This document shows, one piece after another, positions 1 through 9,549 of a stretch of DNA of 58,351 bases. Origin of the DNA: Paraglaciecola mesophila KMM 241 (lineage in GTDB: Bacteria > Pseudomonadota > Gammaproteobacteria > Enterobacterales > Alteromonadaceae). Both the position numbers and the translations under genes were made by a program. Under the pieces are notes generated by a model. It was not told where the DNA came from. It searched no databases and saw nothing but the letters and a program-made list of their open reading frames with translations. The stretch covers positions 1 to 58,351 of the forward strand of contig NZ_BAEP01000065.1 in the NCBI RefSeq assembly GCF_000315015.1, given 5' to 3'. Every line of letters begins with the position of its first letter. Position 1 is the first letter of the stretch.

Positions 1-25
1 CTATTTTTTTATTCGTTAATCAACA

Positions 26-1306
26 TTATTTGTCAATTTTATTGTATTTACGTTGTGCTTCGCCTGTGTATAGTTGACGAGGACGGCCAATTTTCTGACC
101 TGGCTGGCTTAACATTTCATGCCAGTGAGATACCCAACCTACCGTTCTTGCTAAAGCAAAAATACAGGTAAACATATTCGTTGGAATACCAATCGCCTTA
201 AGAATAATACCTGAGTAAAAATCTACGTTCGGGAACAATTTCTTTTCAGCGAAGTATGGGTCGCTAAGGGCGATACGCTCTAGCTCCATGGCAACATTCA
301 ACAACGGATCGTCAATGTTTAATTCAGCCAATACTTCATGGCAGCTTTCACGCATAACGGTTGCACGTGGGTCAAAGTTTTTGTAAACACGGTGACCGAA
401 ACCCATTAAGCGGAAAGGGTCGTTCTTATCTTTAGCGCGGTCGATAAATTCAGGAATGCGATCCACTGAACCAATTTCTTGCAACATGTTTAAACACGCT
501 TCGTTAGCACCACCGTGAGCAGGACCCCATAATGATGCAACACCAGCGGCAATACATGCATAAGGGTTAGCGCCAGATGAACCCGCTAGACGTACCGTAG
601 ACGTAGATGCGTTTTGCTCATGGTCTGCGTGCAATGTAAAGATTCTGTCAACTGCGCGAGCCACCACAGGGCTGATTTTATAATTTTCAGCCGGCACAGA
701 GAACATCATATTTAAGAAGTTTTCAGCGTATGACAAATCGTTACGTGGATATACAAATGGTTGACCAATATTGTATTTGTAACACATGGCGACCAAAGTC
801 GGCATTTTAGCAACTAAACGATAAGCACTGCGTAGTCGTTGATCTGCGTCTGAAATGTCTAAATCATCGTGATAGAACGACGCCATTGCGCCAACTGTAC
901 CGCACAACATCGCCATAGGGTGCGCATCACGGCGGAATCCACGAAAGAAGTTATTAACCTGATCGTGTACCAAGGTATGACGCGTGATGGTGTCTTTAAA
1001 ATCGCGATATTCTTCGGTTGTTGGCGTTTTGTCATGTAACAACATGTAACATACTTCAATGTAGTCAGCGTCACGTGCCAAATCTTCAATTGAGTAGCCG
1101 CGATGGAGCAAAATACCTTTCGCGCCGTCTATGTATGTGATTGACGACTCACATGAGCCTGTCGCCATAAAGCCCGGATCGAAAGTGAAATAACCGCTAG
1201 CTCCCAACGTACGTACATCGATTACATCATGCCCTGCAGTACCAGATAGAATCGGAAGTTCGACCTCTACATCACCTGCTTTCAAAGTGGCTTTATTGTC
1301 TGCCAT
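26..1306 (-). CDS. gltA: Citrate synthase (type II, hexameric class)
   Basis: Condenses acetyl-CoA with oxaloacetate to give citrate, the entry step of the TCA cycle, in the cytoplasm. The 426-residue protein has the usual length of the Gram-negative, NADH-sensitive class. The catalytic triad is visible as His in [11 protein letters not shown], His in GFGHRVYK and Asp in PNVDFYSG. The start is supported by an AGGAGAG ribosome-binding site about 6 bases upstream of ATG. It is divergent from sdhC across a 412-base region, the same arrangement as in E. coli, which suggests shared control of TCA flux. Nothing looks broken. Identification is by family knowledge and is very secure. Confidence 0.98.
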   Translation of the reverse strand: MADNKATLKAGDVEVELPILSGTAGHDVIDVRTLGASGYFTFDPGFMATGSCESSITYIDGAKGILLHRGYSIEDLARDADYIEVCYMLLHDKTPTTEEYRDFKDTITRHTLVHDQVNNFFRGFRRDAHPMAMLCGTVGAMASFYHDDLDISDADQRLRSAYRLVAKMPTLVAMCYKYNIGQPFVYPRNDLSYAENFLNMMFSVPAENYKISPVVARAVDRIFTLHADHEQNASTSTVRLAGSSGANPYACIAAGVASLWGPAHGGANEACLNMLQEIGSVDRIPEFIDRAKDKNDPFRLMGFGHRVYKNFDPRATVMRESCHEVLAELNIDDPLLNVAMELERIALSDPYFAEKKLFPNVDFYSGIILKAIGIPTNMFTCIFALARTVGWVSHWHEMLSQPGQKIGRPRQLYTGEAQRKYNKIDK

Positions 1307-1718
1307 GTATTGCTCTCCTCAGAAATGTTCTGTTTGCGATAAACCGCATTTTATGATGATTATCGGGAAAAATTGGCGCTATTTGTACTCAGGTTGACGC
1401 CATAAGTCAATTTAAAACCATTTTTGCTTAATAATTATTCATCCTCATTCTACCCTGAATATTCATTCTAATTATGCATATAATTTATGCTTGATTATAA
1501 ACCGTTAATAACGAACAACAATTGTATTTATTGGCGTCGCTGGATATACTCGTGCCTGTCGTCTAGCTCTTGTTAACATGAATAATAAAAGCAACAACTT
1601 GTTTACAATGTGGCAACAATCTAGGCGGTAGGACACATGTATCTTTAAGCGATTGGTAAGGTGCAACACATTACCAAACAATGACTAGACAACCTACGGG
1701 TAAAACAGGCATCAAAAC
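1307..1718. promoter_or_regulatory. Divergent gltA/sdhC control region
   Basis: This 412-base gene-free stretch must hold the promoters of both gltA and sdhC. It is AT-rich in its middle. A perfect TATAAT at 1479-1484 faces sdhC, but no good -35 box sits 17 bases upstream, so the promoter is only a candidate. TAGAAT on the minus strand (1465-1470) is a weak candidate -10 for gltA. I saw no clear CRP or ArcA site by eye. The hairpin near sdhC is listed separately. Confidence 0.5.
1653..1677 (+). promoter_or_regulatory. Near-perfect hairpin or operator upstream of sdhC
   Basis: The left arm TTGGTAAGGTG and right arm CACATTACCAA can pair over 11 positions with one mismatch around the three-base loop CAA. 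The element ends 41 bases before the sdhC GTG. No T-run follows, so it is not an intrinsic terminator. It could be a dyad operator, an mRNA stabiliser or a regulatory leader hairpin for the sdh operon. The pairing is seen directly; the role is inference. Confidence 0.5.
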
Positions 1719-2093
1719 GTGAAAAAGCAGAGACCAGTTAATTTACAATTAAACACAATCAGTTTTCCCCCTGCAGCTATAACTTCTATCCTTCATCGCA
1801 TTACCGGCGTCGCAATGTTTTTTGCGTTGCTGTTTGTGATCTGGGCTTGGGCGGAATCTGTATCTTCTCCAGACGGTTTTGCATTTGTGCAAGAACAGAT
1901 GTCGGGAGTTATCGGTAAAATAATCGCTATCGGTACCATTTCAGCGCTTACCTATCACATTCTTGGCGGTCTACGTCATTTAGTGATGGACATGGGTTAC
2001 TGGGAAGAACTTGAGTCAGGGAATATCAGTGCGAAAATCGTTATCGGTTTATGGATTGTTCTGACTGTCGTTGTAGGAGTTTTATTATGCTAA
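1719..2093 (+). CDS. sdhC: Succinate dehydrogenase cytochrome b556 subunit
   Basis: Membrane anchor of complex II that, with SdhD, binds haem b and ubiquinone and docks SdhAB on the inner membrane. The 124 residues contain three hydrophobic helices. The N-terminal KKQRPVNL matches the SdhC family. SILHRITG carries the quinone-site Ser and Arg, and the His of LTYHILGGLRH is the expected haem ligand. GTG is the only possible start: an in-frame stop lies 20 bases upstream and the conserved N-terminus begins at this codon. The ribosome-binding site is weak, which fits a regulated first gene. It overlaps sdhD by 7 bases. Confidence 0.96.
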   Translation: MKKQRPVNLQLNTISFPPAAITSILHRITGVAMFFALLFVIWAWAESVSSPDGFAFVQEQMSGVIGKIIAIGTISALTYHILGGLRHLVMDMGYWEELESGNISAKIVIGLWIVLTVVVGVLLC

Positions 2094-2434
2094 CTAATCA
2101 AGCTAACTTTAAGCGTGACGGCGTTCAAGATTACGTTACTGTGCGCGCCACTGCCATCATCATGACTGCGTTTACTTTATATATGCTGTGGTTTTTCCTT
2201 AGCACTCCAACAGTGACCTATGAAATTTGGCACGGGTTGTTTTCTTCTTTAAGCATGAAAGTATTCACTTTTGCGGCGTTAGTGTCTGTGATGCTGCATA
2301 TTAGAATTGGTTTTTGGCAAGTGCTAACCGATTACGTTAAATCAACGGGCCTTCGTGCTGTTGTGCAATTTTTTATTAACCTGGTGGCGTTTGTGTATGT
2401 TGCTGTAGGTTTGTTTGTTTTGTGGGGTCTATAA
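2087..2434 (+). CDS. sdhD: Succinate dehydrogenase membrane anchor subunit
   Basis: Second membrane subunit of complex II, 115 residues with three transmembrane helices. The His of VMLHIRIGFWQVLTDYV corresponds to the conserved quinone/haem region of SdhD. The ATG lies inside the last codons of sdhC and has TAGGAG 7 bases upstream, so I prefer it over an ATG 36 bases earlier that would lie deep within sdhC. The stop codon directly abuts the sdhA start. Translation is probably coupled with both neighbours. Confidence 0.95.
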   Translation: MLTNQANFKRDGVQDYVTVRATAIIMTAFTLYMLWFFLSTPTVTYEIWHGLFSSLSMKVFTFAALVSVMLHIRIGFWQVLTDYVKSTGLRAVVQFFINLVAFVYVAVGLFVLWGL

Positions 2435-4204
2435 ATGAGTATTCCAGTTCATGAGTTTGACGCGGTAGTAATTGGTGCTGGCGGTGCAGGTATGCGCGCC
2501 GCATTGCAGATTTCTGAATCAGGAAAGTCTTGCGCATTACTGTCTAAAGTATTTCCAACACGCTCACACACAGTATCTGCTCAAGGTGGTATTACGGTAG
2601 CACTGGGTAACTCCCACGAAGATAACTGGGAATGGCACATGTACGACACCGTAAAAGGGTCAGACTATATTGGCGATCAAGATGCCATAGAATATATGTG
2701 TAAAACAGGTCCTGAAGCCATTATTGAAATGGAAAACATGGGTTTGCCTTTCTCACGTTTCGAAAACGGTAAAATTTACCAACGTCCTTTCGGCGGTCAG
2801 TCTCAAAACTTTGGTGGCGAACAGGGTGCACGTACTGCAGCCGCAGCTGACCGAACCGGCCATGCGCTGTTGCATTTGTTGTATCAACAAAATGTAAAAA
2901 ACAAAACCAAAGTGTTCAGTGAATGGTATGCCCTTGATTTAGTTAAAAACCAAGACGGTGACGTCGTTGGATGTACCGCAATCGATATCGAAAGCGGTGA
3001 AGTGGTTTTCTTTAAATCCAAAGCGGTTGTGTTAGCAACAGGTGGAGCAGGGCGTATCTTTGCCTCGACTACTAATGCGCACATTAATACTGGCGACGGT
3101 GTTGGCATGGCCATCCGTGCTGGTGTACCTATGCAAGACATGGAAATGTGGCAGTTCCACCCTACGGGTATCGCTGGTGCAGGAACATTGGTAACTGAAG
3201 GTTGTCGCGGTGAAGGCGGTTACCTACTTAACAAAGATGGCGAACGCTTCATGGAACGTTATGCGCCAAATGCTAAAGATTTGGCTGGTCGTGACGTAGT
3301 TGCCCGCTCGATGATGACAGAAATACGCGAAGGCCGTGGCTGTGAAGGACCTTGGGGTACGCACCTTAAGTTAAAACTCGATCACTTAGGTAAAGACGTA
3401 CTTGAGTCTCGTTTGCCAGGTATTCTTGAATTGTCACGTACATTTGCCCACGTTGATCCTGTAAAAGAACCTATTCCAGTTATTCCTACCTGTCATTACA
3501 TGATGGGCGGTATTCCAACCAACGTGAACGGTCAAGCGTTAAGCATTGACGCACAAGGTAATGAAAAGCCGATTCAAGGTTTATTCGCTTGTGGTGAAAT
3601 TGCATGTGTATCAGTACATGGTGCAAACCGTCTTGGCGGTAACTCGTTACTTGATTTAGTGGTATTTGGTCGTGCGACTGGATTGCACCTCGGTAAAGCT
3701 ATCGACGAAATTGAGAGCCGCGAAGCGTCTTCAGATGACATCGACGCTGCACTCGTGCGCTTTAATCGCTGGGAAAGCTCAGAAGCCGGTAAAGGCGAAG
3801 ACCCAGTACAGATTAAGAAAGACTTACAGAAATGCATGCAGCTTAACTTCTCGGTATTCCGTGAAGGCGATGCAATGGCTGAAGGTCTTAAAGAGCTCGG
3901 CGAAATTCGTGAGCGTTTGAAATCAGCTCGTCTTGATGACAAGAGCAGCGATTTCAACACTGCGCGTATCGAGTGTCTTGAACTAGACAACTTGATGGAA
4001 ACCGCATACAGCACAGCTGTAGCCGCTAACTTCCGTACAGAAAGCCGTGGCGCACATAGTCGTTTTGATTTCCCTGACCGTGATGACGACAACTGGTTAT
4101 GTCACTCTGTTTACTTGCCTGAAGGTGACAAAATGTTGAAACGTGACGTAAACATGACACCTAAACTACGTGAAGCTTTCCCACCGAAAGCTAGAACTTA
4201 CTAA
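2435..4204 (+). CDS. sdhA: Succinate dehydrogenase flavoprotein subunit
   Basis: Oxidises succinate to fumarate and passes electrons to SdhB. The 589-residue length is standard. The N-terminal FAD fold starts with [25 protein letters not shown] holds the His that binds FAD covalently. The active-site motif HPTGI, the catalytic-arginine region around [16 protein letters not shown] and the C-terminal [19 protein letters not shown] are all present. The gene begins at the base after the sdhD stop and is followed after 14 bases by sdhB. No defects seen. Confidence 0.98.
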   Translation: MSIPVHEFDAVVIGAGGAGMRAALQISESGKSCALLSKVFPTRSHTVSAQGGITVALGNSHEDNWEWHMYDTVKGSDYIGDQDAIEYMCKTGPEAIIEMENMGLPFSRFENGKIYQRPFGGQSQNFGGEQGARTAAAADRTGHALLHLLYQQNVKNKTKVFSEWYALDLVKNQDGDVVGCTAIDIESGEVVFFKSKAVVLATGGAGRIFASTTNAHINTGDGVGMAIRAGVPMQDMEMWQFHPTGIAGAGTLVTEGCRGEGGYLLNKDGERFMERYAPNAKDLAGRDVVARSMMTEIREGRGCEGPWGTHLKLKLDHLGKDVLESRLPGILELSRTFAHVDPVKEPIPVIPTCHYMMGGIPTNVNGQALSIDAQGNEKPIQGLFACGEIACVSVHGANRLGGNSLLDLVVFGRATGLHLGKAIDEIESREASSDDIDAALVRFNRWESSEAGKGEDPVQIKKDLQKCMQLNFSVFREGDAMAEGLKELGEIRERLKSARLDDKSSDFNTARIECLELDNLMETAYSTAVAANFRTESRGAHSRFDFPDRDDDNWLCHSVYLPEGDKMLKRDVNMTPKLREAFPPKARTY

Positions 4205-4218
4205 GAGGAGTTAAGCAT

Positions 4219-4929
4219 ATGCAATTATCATTTTCTGTTTATCGCTATAACCCAGATGTAGACAATGCTCCTCGTATGCAAGACTACAAACTTGAGGTTG
4301 AAGAAGGTCAAGACATGATGGTGCTTGATGCACTTATCGCGTTGAAAGAGCAAGATCCTACATTGTCATTCCGTCGCTCATGCCGTGAAGGTGTTTGTGG
4401 CTCTGATGGTGTGAACATGAACGGTAAAAACGGTTTGGCGTGCATCACGCCTTTGTCTGCCCTTGGTAGCAAGAAAATCGTTGTTCGTCCTTTACCTGGT
4501 CTACCTGTGGTACGTGACTTAGTCGTTGATATGACTCAGTTCTATACTCAGTACGAAAAAATCAAGCCGTTCTTGATTAACGACAATAACCAACCGCCAG
4601 CACGTGAGTTTTTACAATCACCGGAAGAGCGCGAGAAGTTAGATGGTTTGTACGAGTGTATTTTATGTGCTTGTTGTTCAACTTCTTGTCCTTCATTCTG
4701 GTGGAACCCTGACAAGTTCATCGGTCCTGCGGGCTTATTGCACGCTTATCGCTTCTTGGCTGATAGCCGTGATACCGCAACTGAACAACGCTTGGGCGAT
4801 CTAGACGATGCATTCAGTGTGTTCCGTTGTCATGGGATTATGAACTGCGTTAGCGTTTGTCCGAAAGGGCTGAACCCGACGAAAGCAATCGGACATATCA
4901 AGTCCATGCTGTTACAGCGGGCTGTTTAG
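4219..4929 (+). CDS. sdhB: Succinate dehydrogenase iron-sulfur subunit
   Basis: Electron-transfer subunit of complex II, 236 residues. The N-terminal ferredoxin fold has the [2Fe-2S] cysteines in CREGVCGSDG and a fourth Cys in NGLAC. The C-terminal half has CILCACCSTSC and CHGIMNCVSVCPKG, which ligate the [4Fe-4S] and [3Fe-4S] clusters. A strong AAGAGGAG ribosome-binding site precedes the ATG. It is the last gene before an intrinsic terminator-like hairpin, so sdhCDAB forms a discrete transcriptional segment. Confidence 0.98.
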   Translation: MQLSFSVYRYNPDVDNAPRMQDYKLEVEEGQDMMVLDALIALKEQDPTLSFRRSCREGVCGSDGVNMNGKNGLACITPLSALGSKKIVVRPLPGLPVVRDLVVDMTQFYTQYEKIKPFLINDNNQPPAREFLQSPEEREKLDGLYECILCACCSTSCPSFWWNPDKFIGPAGLLHAYRFLADSRDTATEQRLGDLDDAFSVFRCHGIMNCVSVCPKGLNPTKAIGHIKSMLLQRAV

Positions 4930-4970
4930 TTTTTAATTCTGTAAGTTATCTCTGCAGAATGATAATGTCT

Positions 4971-5003
4971 AAATAGCCATCCCAAATCGGGTGGCTATTT
5001 TTT
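4971..5003 (+). terminator. Hairpin with T-run between sdhB and sucA
   Basis: AAATAGCCA pairs with TGGCTATTT, extended by CCC/GGG with one bulged T, and the stem runs into eight T residues. This is a standard intrinsic terminator shape. It would end sdh transcripts or attenuate read-through into sucA. Confidence 0.85.
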
Positions 5004-5040
5004 TATTTTACAAACTGTAGTTTAAGGTGAGCATCCGCAA

Positions 5041-5069
5041 ACCTTTAAAAGGTCGTGTGCATCTGCACA
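5041..5069 (+). promoter_or_regulatory. Two adjacent short palindromes just upstream of sucA
   Basis: ACCTTTAAAAGGT (5041-5053) is followed directly by TGTGCA-TC-TGCACA (5056-5069), ending 37 bases before the sucA ATG. Both are self-complementary. The location fits an operator or 5' leader structure of a sucA promoter lying downstream of the sdhB terminator. The role is inference. Confidence 0.3.
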
Positions 5070-5106
5070 TTTAATTGTGAGTCTTAATAAAATTCAAGGG
5101 ACAACA

Positions 5107-7929
5107 ATGCAACAAAGCGTGATGAAAGCATGGTGGGATTCTTCTCACATGGCTGGTGGCAACGCTGCTTATGTAGAAGAACTATACGAAGCATATCTTG
5201 AAGACGCGAAAAGCGTATCTGACGAATGGCGTGCTATTTTCGACAAATTACCCAAGGTCGAAGGAGCTGAGCTTGAGACTAAGCACAGTGAAATTCGTGA
5301 CCAATTTCGAGCATTAGCTGCATTGGGCCCTGTTGCTCGAGCAGGGACTGTTTCTACTGGTACATCTCATGCCAGCGATGAGAAACAAGTTAAAGTATTA
5401 CAGCTTATTAATGCATACCGTTTTCGCGGTCACCAACACGCAAACCTTGATCCATTAGAACTGTGGAAACAACCCAGAGTTCGCGATCTTGAATTGTCGC
5501 ATCACTCGTTATCAGAAAAAGATTTCGACACTGTATTTAATGTCGGCTCTTACGCCATAGGCCAAGACAGTATGAAACTGGGTGATTTGTTCAAATCACT
5601 TAACCGTACTTATTGTGGCTCTATTGGTACTGAGTACATGCACATTACCGATACAGAACAGAAGCGCTGGTTACAAGACAGAATCGAATCTGTACAAGCT
5701 AAGCCTGAAATTTCTCGCGATGAGAAGGTCGCCATTCTTAAAGGCCTAATTTCTGCTGACGGCATGGAAAAATACCTAGGGGCTAAATTCCCAGGGGCTA
5801 AACGTTTCTCTCTTGAAGGGGGAGATGCATTGGTGCCTATGCTTAAAGGCTTGATTAGTCATGCAGGCGAATGTGGTACTAAAGAAGTGGTTGTCGGTAT
5901 GGCTCACCGAGGACGTATTAACGTTCTTGTTAACGTACTAGGCAAAAACCCGTCTGTTTTATTTGATGAATTCTCTGGTAAGCACGACAACACTTTAGGT
6001 GCTGGCGATGTTAAATACCATGCTGGCTACTCGTCAGATTACGCTACCCCGGGCGGCAACGTGCATTTAGCACTTGCTTTCAACCCGTCTCACCTAGAAA
6101 TCGTTAACCCAGTGGTTATCGGCTCGGTACGTGCGCGTCTAGATCGCAGAAACTGTGAAGATGGCTCTGTGGTATTACCGATTACTATTCATGGTGATTC
6201 CGCTATCGCTGGCCAAGGTGTAGTTCAAGAGACATTTAATATGTCTCAAACACGTGGTTTTAAAGTGGGCGGTACGGTGCGTATCGTTATCAACAACCAA
6301 GTTGGTTTCACCACCTCAAACACGGAAGATACTCGCTCTACTCAGTATTGTACTGATATAGCTAAAATGGTTCAGGCGCCAATCTTCCACGTGAATTCAG
6401 ATGATCCAGAAGCGGTTATGTTTGTGACTAAACTCGCCCTTGATTATCGTAATAAATTTAAGCGTGACGTGGTTATTGACCTTGTTTGTTATCGTCGTCA
6501 CGGACATAACGAAGCCGATGAGCCAAGTGCAACTCAGCCGTTGATGTACAAAAAGATTAAAAAGCATGCTGTACCTCGTCAGCTTTATGCAGATCAATTG
6601 TTGGCTGAAGGCTCAATTGAAGCACATGAAATTGAGAAGTTAGTCTCTGATTATCGTGCAGCACTTGATCATGGTGCCTGTGTGGTAGAAGAGTGGCGCC
6701 CAATGACTGAACATTCAGTTGACTGGACTCCCTACCTCGGCCACGATTGGACAGCGCCTTACGATAAAGAAATCAGCGTTGAAAAGCTAAAAGAACTGGG
6801 CGACAAGTTATGTAGCTTCCCTGAGGATCTTAAGCTTCAATCACGCGTAGGTAAACTATATCAAGATAGACGAACCATGATAGAAGGTGAGAAGCTACTT
6901 GATTGGGGTATGGCAGAAAATTTAGCCTATGCTTCTATCGTTGACCGTGGCTCAAACATTCGTATGACAGGTCAAGATTCAGGTCGTGGTACGTTCTTCC
7001 ATCGTCATGCAGTATTACACGGTCAGAGTGACGGTGAGACATATATGCCGCTTACTCATTTGCATGCTGAGCAAGGCAAAATGGAGATATATGACTCTGT
7101 GTTGTCAGAAGCAGCTGTGCTGGCCTTTGAATTCGGTTATGCCACGGCTGAACCGGGTACATTAACCATTTGGGAAGCACAATTCGGTGACTTCGCAAAC
7201 GGCGCTCAGGTGGTCATCGACCAATTCCTAAGCTCAGGTGAAGCGAAATGGGGCCGCCTATGTGGTCTTACTATGTTGCTTCCCCATGGTTACGAAGGCC
7301 AAGGTCCAGAGCATAGCTCGGCACGTTTAGAGCGTTTCTTGCAAATGTGTGCTGATCATAACTGGCAAGTGTGTGTTCCATCAACACCGGCACAAGTGTT
7401 CAACATGTTGCGTCGTCAGGCTATTCGTCCGATGCGTAAGCCATTAATTGTTATGTCACCTAAATCATTGTTACGTCATCCATTAGCCGTTTCTTCCCTT
7501 GAGGAGTTGTCGACTGGCGTATTCCAAAACGTGATTGATGAAATTGACGAAATGGATGCCTCGAAGGTGAAGCGCGTCGTGATGTGTTCAGGCAAAGTGT
7601 ATTATGATTTACTTGATCAGCGCCGTAAGAGTGAGCAGGATGATGTTGCTATTATTCGTATTGAGCAACTATACCCGTTCCCACACGCTGAAATTGAGCC
7701 TATCGTCAATAAGTTCAAACACGTTACCGATTGGGTTTGGTGTCAAGAAGAGCCACAAAACCAAGGTGCTTGGTATTGTAGCCAACACCACTTTTGGTCA
7801 GCTATTCCTAACGGCGCAAAATTGAGCTATGCCGGTCGTAACGCATCTGCGTCACCAGCGGTAGGGTATATTTCTGTTCACAACCAGCAACAAAAAGAGT
7901 TGGTTGATGATGCATTAACTATTAAATAA
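5107..7929 (+). CDS. sucA: 2-oxoglutarate dehydrogenase E1 component
   Basis: Thiamine-diphosphate-dependent decarboxylase of the 2-oxoglutarate dehydrogenase complex. The chosen start gives 940 residues beginning MQQSVMKAWWDSSHMAG, which lines up with the E. coli N-terminus; AAGGGA lies 5 bases upstream. A GTG 30 bases earlier is in frame but has no ribosome-binding site. Characteristic motifs are MAHRGRINVLVNVLGK near residue 265, IHGDSAIAGQGVVQETFN near 361 and CYRRHGHNEADEPSATQP further on. It is 9 bases upstream of sucB, so the two are co-translated. Confidence 0.97.
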   Translation: MQQSVMKAWWDSSHMAGGNAAYVEELYEAYLEDAKSVSDEWRAIFDKLPKVEGAELETKHSEIRDQFRALAALGPVARAGTVSTGTSHASDEKQVKVLQLINAYRFRGHQHANLDPLELWKQPRVRDLELSHHSLSEKDFDTVFNVGSYAIGQDSMKLGDLFKSLNRTYCGSIGTEYMHITDTEQKRWLQDRIESVQAKPEISRDEKVAILKGLISADGMEKYLGAKFPGAKRFSLEGGDALVPMLKGLISHAGECGTKEVVVGMAHRGRINVLVNVLGKNPSVLFDEFSGKHDNTLGAGDVKYHAGYSSDYATPGGNVHLALAFNPSHLEIVNPVVIGSVRARLDRRNCEDGSVVLPITIHGDSAIAGQGVVQETFNMSQTRGFKVGGTVRIVINNQVGFTTSNTEDTRSTQYCTDIAKMVQAPIFHVNSDDPEAVMFVTKLALDYRNKFKRDVVIDLVCYRRHGHNEADEPSATQPLMYKKIKKHAVPRQLYADQLLAEGSIEAHEIEKLVSDYRAALDHGACVVEEWRPMTEHSVDWTPYLGHDWTAPYDKEISVEKLKELGDKLCSFPEDLKLQSRVGKLYQDRRTMIEGEKLLDWGMAENLAYASIVDRGSNIRMTGQDSGRGTFFHRHAVLHGQSDGETYMPLTHLHAEQGKMEIYDSVLSEAAVLAFEFGYATAEPGTLTIWEAQFGDFANGAQVVIDQFLSSGEAKWGRLCGLTMLLPHGYEGQGPEHSSARLERFLQMCADHNWQVCVPSTPAQVFNMLRRQAIRPMRKPLIVMSPKSLLRHPLAVSSLEELSTGVFQNVIDEIDEMDASKVKRVVMCSGKVYYDLLDQRRKSEQDDVAIIRIEQLYPFPHAEIEPIVNKFKHVTDWVWCQEEPQNQGAWYCSQHHFWSAIPNGAKLSYAGRNASASPAVGYISVHNQQQKELVDDALTIK

Positions 7930-7938
7930 GGATCCAGT

Positions 7939-9426
7939 ATGTCAATAGATATTAAAGTACCGGTATTGCCAGAATCTGTGGCCGATGCATCAATTGCCAC
8001 TTGGCATGTGAAGGTAGGTGAACAGGTTACTCGCGATCAAAACTTGGTTGATATCGAAACCGATAAAGTGGTACTTGAAGTGGTTGCTCCTGCAGATGGC
8101 GTATTAAGCGACATCCTAGATGAAGAAGGTGCAACGGTACTAGGCGAGCAAATCATCGCAAAATTTGAAGAAGGGGCTGGTGCATCTCAAGCAAAAGAGC
8201 AAAGTGCACCAGCAGCAGAGAAAACATCCAGTAATAAAGGTGAGTCAGTGGAGATTAAAGTACCTGTTCTGCCCGAATCAGTGGCAGATGCAACCGTAGC
8301 AACATGGCATGTTCAACCAGGCGAAGCGGTCTCTCGTGACCAAAACTTGGTTGATATTGAAACCGATAAAGTGGTTTTAGAAGTGGTTGCTCCAGCCGAT
8401 GGCACCTTGAGTGACATTCTCGCTCAAGAAGGCGAAACGGTAATGGGTGAGCAAGTGATTGCTAATTTTGCTGCAGGCGCTGCGCCCGCTAAAGCTGAAG
8501 CCCCTGCAGCCGCTAGTAGTGATGCAGGTGGGTCAGACAATGACGCCTTGAGCCCTTCAGTACGCCGTTTATTGGCCGAAAAAGGCATTGATGCTGCGAG
8601 CATTAAAGGTACAGGTAAAGGCGGTCGTGTGACCAAAGAAGACGTTGAGAAATCATTGTCTGCTCCTGCCAAAAGTGCAGCACCAGCAAAAGCTGACGCA
8701 TCGGCGACTCCTTCACTAGGCGGCGAGCGTTCTGAAAAACGCGTTCCTATGACACGTCTACGTAAGACAATCGCAAGTCGTTTGCTTGAAGCGAAAAACT
8801 CTACGGCTATGTTAACAACGTTTAATGAAGTCAACATGAAGCCCATCATGGAACTACGTAAGCAATATCAAGAGTCGTTCGAGAAACGTCACGGTATTCG
8901 TTTAGGTTTCATGTCTTTCTACGTTAAAGCGGTGACAGAAGCACTTAAACGCTTCCCAGAAGTCAATGCTTCTCTTGACGGTGATGATATTTGTTACCAT
9001 AACTACTTCGACGTATCGATTGCGGTGTCTACCCCACGCGGTTTAGTAACACCTGTATTGCGTGATTGCGATACGTTGGGTATGGCTGGTATCGAAGGTG
9101 GCATCAAAGCGCTAGCACTTAAAGGCCGTGATGGTAAATTGTCAATGGCTGATATGCAAGGTGGTAACTTCACTATCACTAACGGTGGTGTATTTGGTTC
9201 ATTGCTTTCAACCCCTATTATTAACCCACCACAGAGCGCTATCTTGGGAATGCATAAAATCCAAGATCGTCCTATGGCGGTTAATGGCAAAGTAGAAATT
9301 TTGCCTATGATGTATTTAGCACTTTCTTATGATCATAGAATCATCGACGGTAAAGAGTCTGTTGGTTTCTTAGTTACGATCAAAGAAATGTTAGAAGATC
9401 CAACGCGTCTGCTACTGGATGTTTAA
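7939..9426 (+). CDS. sucB: Dihydrolipoyl succinyltransferase E2 with two lipoyl domains
   Basis: Core E2 of the 2-oxoglutarate dehydrogenase complex; transfers the succinyl group to CoA. The 495 residues are longer than the roughly 405 of E. coli SucB because there are two lipoyl domains, residues about 2-77 and 104-178, with lipoyl lysines K43 and K144 in identical [17 protein letters not shown] contexts. Ala/Pro-rich linkers follow each. The E1/E3-binding domain is about 203-240 ([12 protein letters not shown]) and the catalytic domain about 268-495, with active-site [13 protein letters not shown]. The DNA of the two lipoyl copies is also very alike, at an offset of 303 bases. The ATG has AGGA upstream. 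No E3 (lpd) gene is in the window. Confidence 0.96.
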   Translation: MSIDIKVPVLPESVADASIATWHVKVGEQVTRDQNLVDIETDKVVLEVVAPADGVLSDILDEEGATVLGEQIIAKFEEGAGASQAKEQSAPAAEKTSSNKGESVEIKVPVLPESVADATVATWHVQPGEAVSRDQNLVDIETDKVVLEVVAPADGTLSDILAQEGETVMGEQVIANFAAGAAPAKAEAPAAASSDAGGSDNDALSPSVRRLLAEKGIDAASIKGTGKGGRVTKEDVEKSLSAPAKSAAPAKADASATPSLGGERSEKRVPMTRLRKTIASRLLEAKNSTAMLTTFNEVNMKPIMELRKQYQESFEKRHGIRLGFMSFYVKAVTEALKRFPEVNASLDGDDICYHNYFDVSIAVSTPRGLVTPVLRDCDTLGMAGIEGGIKALALKGRDGKLSMADMQGGNFTITNGGVFGSLLSTPIINPPQSAILGMHKIQDRPMAVNGKVEILPMMYLALSYDHRIIDGKESVGFLVTIKEMLEDPTRLLLDV

Positions 9427-9437
9427 TAGGATCTAAG

Positions 9438-9466
9438 CGGGTAAATCATTGATTTACCCGTTTCTT
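9438..9466 (+). terminator. Hairpin after sucB
   Basis: CGGGTAAATC (9438-9447) and GATTTACCCG (9451-9460) form a perfect 10-base-pair stem with an ATT loop, followed by TTTCTT. The T-run is interrupted, so it may be a leaky terminator or a 3' stabiliser. It divides sucAB from sucCD. Confidence 0.65.
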
Positions 9467-9549
9467 GCCGTTGTTGTTTCTATAATATCGGCTAACAAAA
9501 TCAAGCTGCCAAGCGCGGCTTTTTTCTTAAACAAAACGGATAGAAAACC

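Noticed and set aside
3574-4092. 172-codon open frame on the minus strand inside sdhA
   Set aside because: It lies entirely within sdhA on the opposite strand, has no family motif and no ribosome-binding site; it reflects sdhA codon usage.
5056-5069. CRP-like site upstream of sucA
   Set aside because: The half-sites TGTGCA/TGCACA have a 2-base spacer, not the TGTGA-N6-TCACA form, so I kept it only as an unspecified palindrome.
5077-5106. GTG start adding 10 residues to SucA
   Set aside because: The ATG at 5107 matches the family N-terminus and has its own ribosome-binding site.
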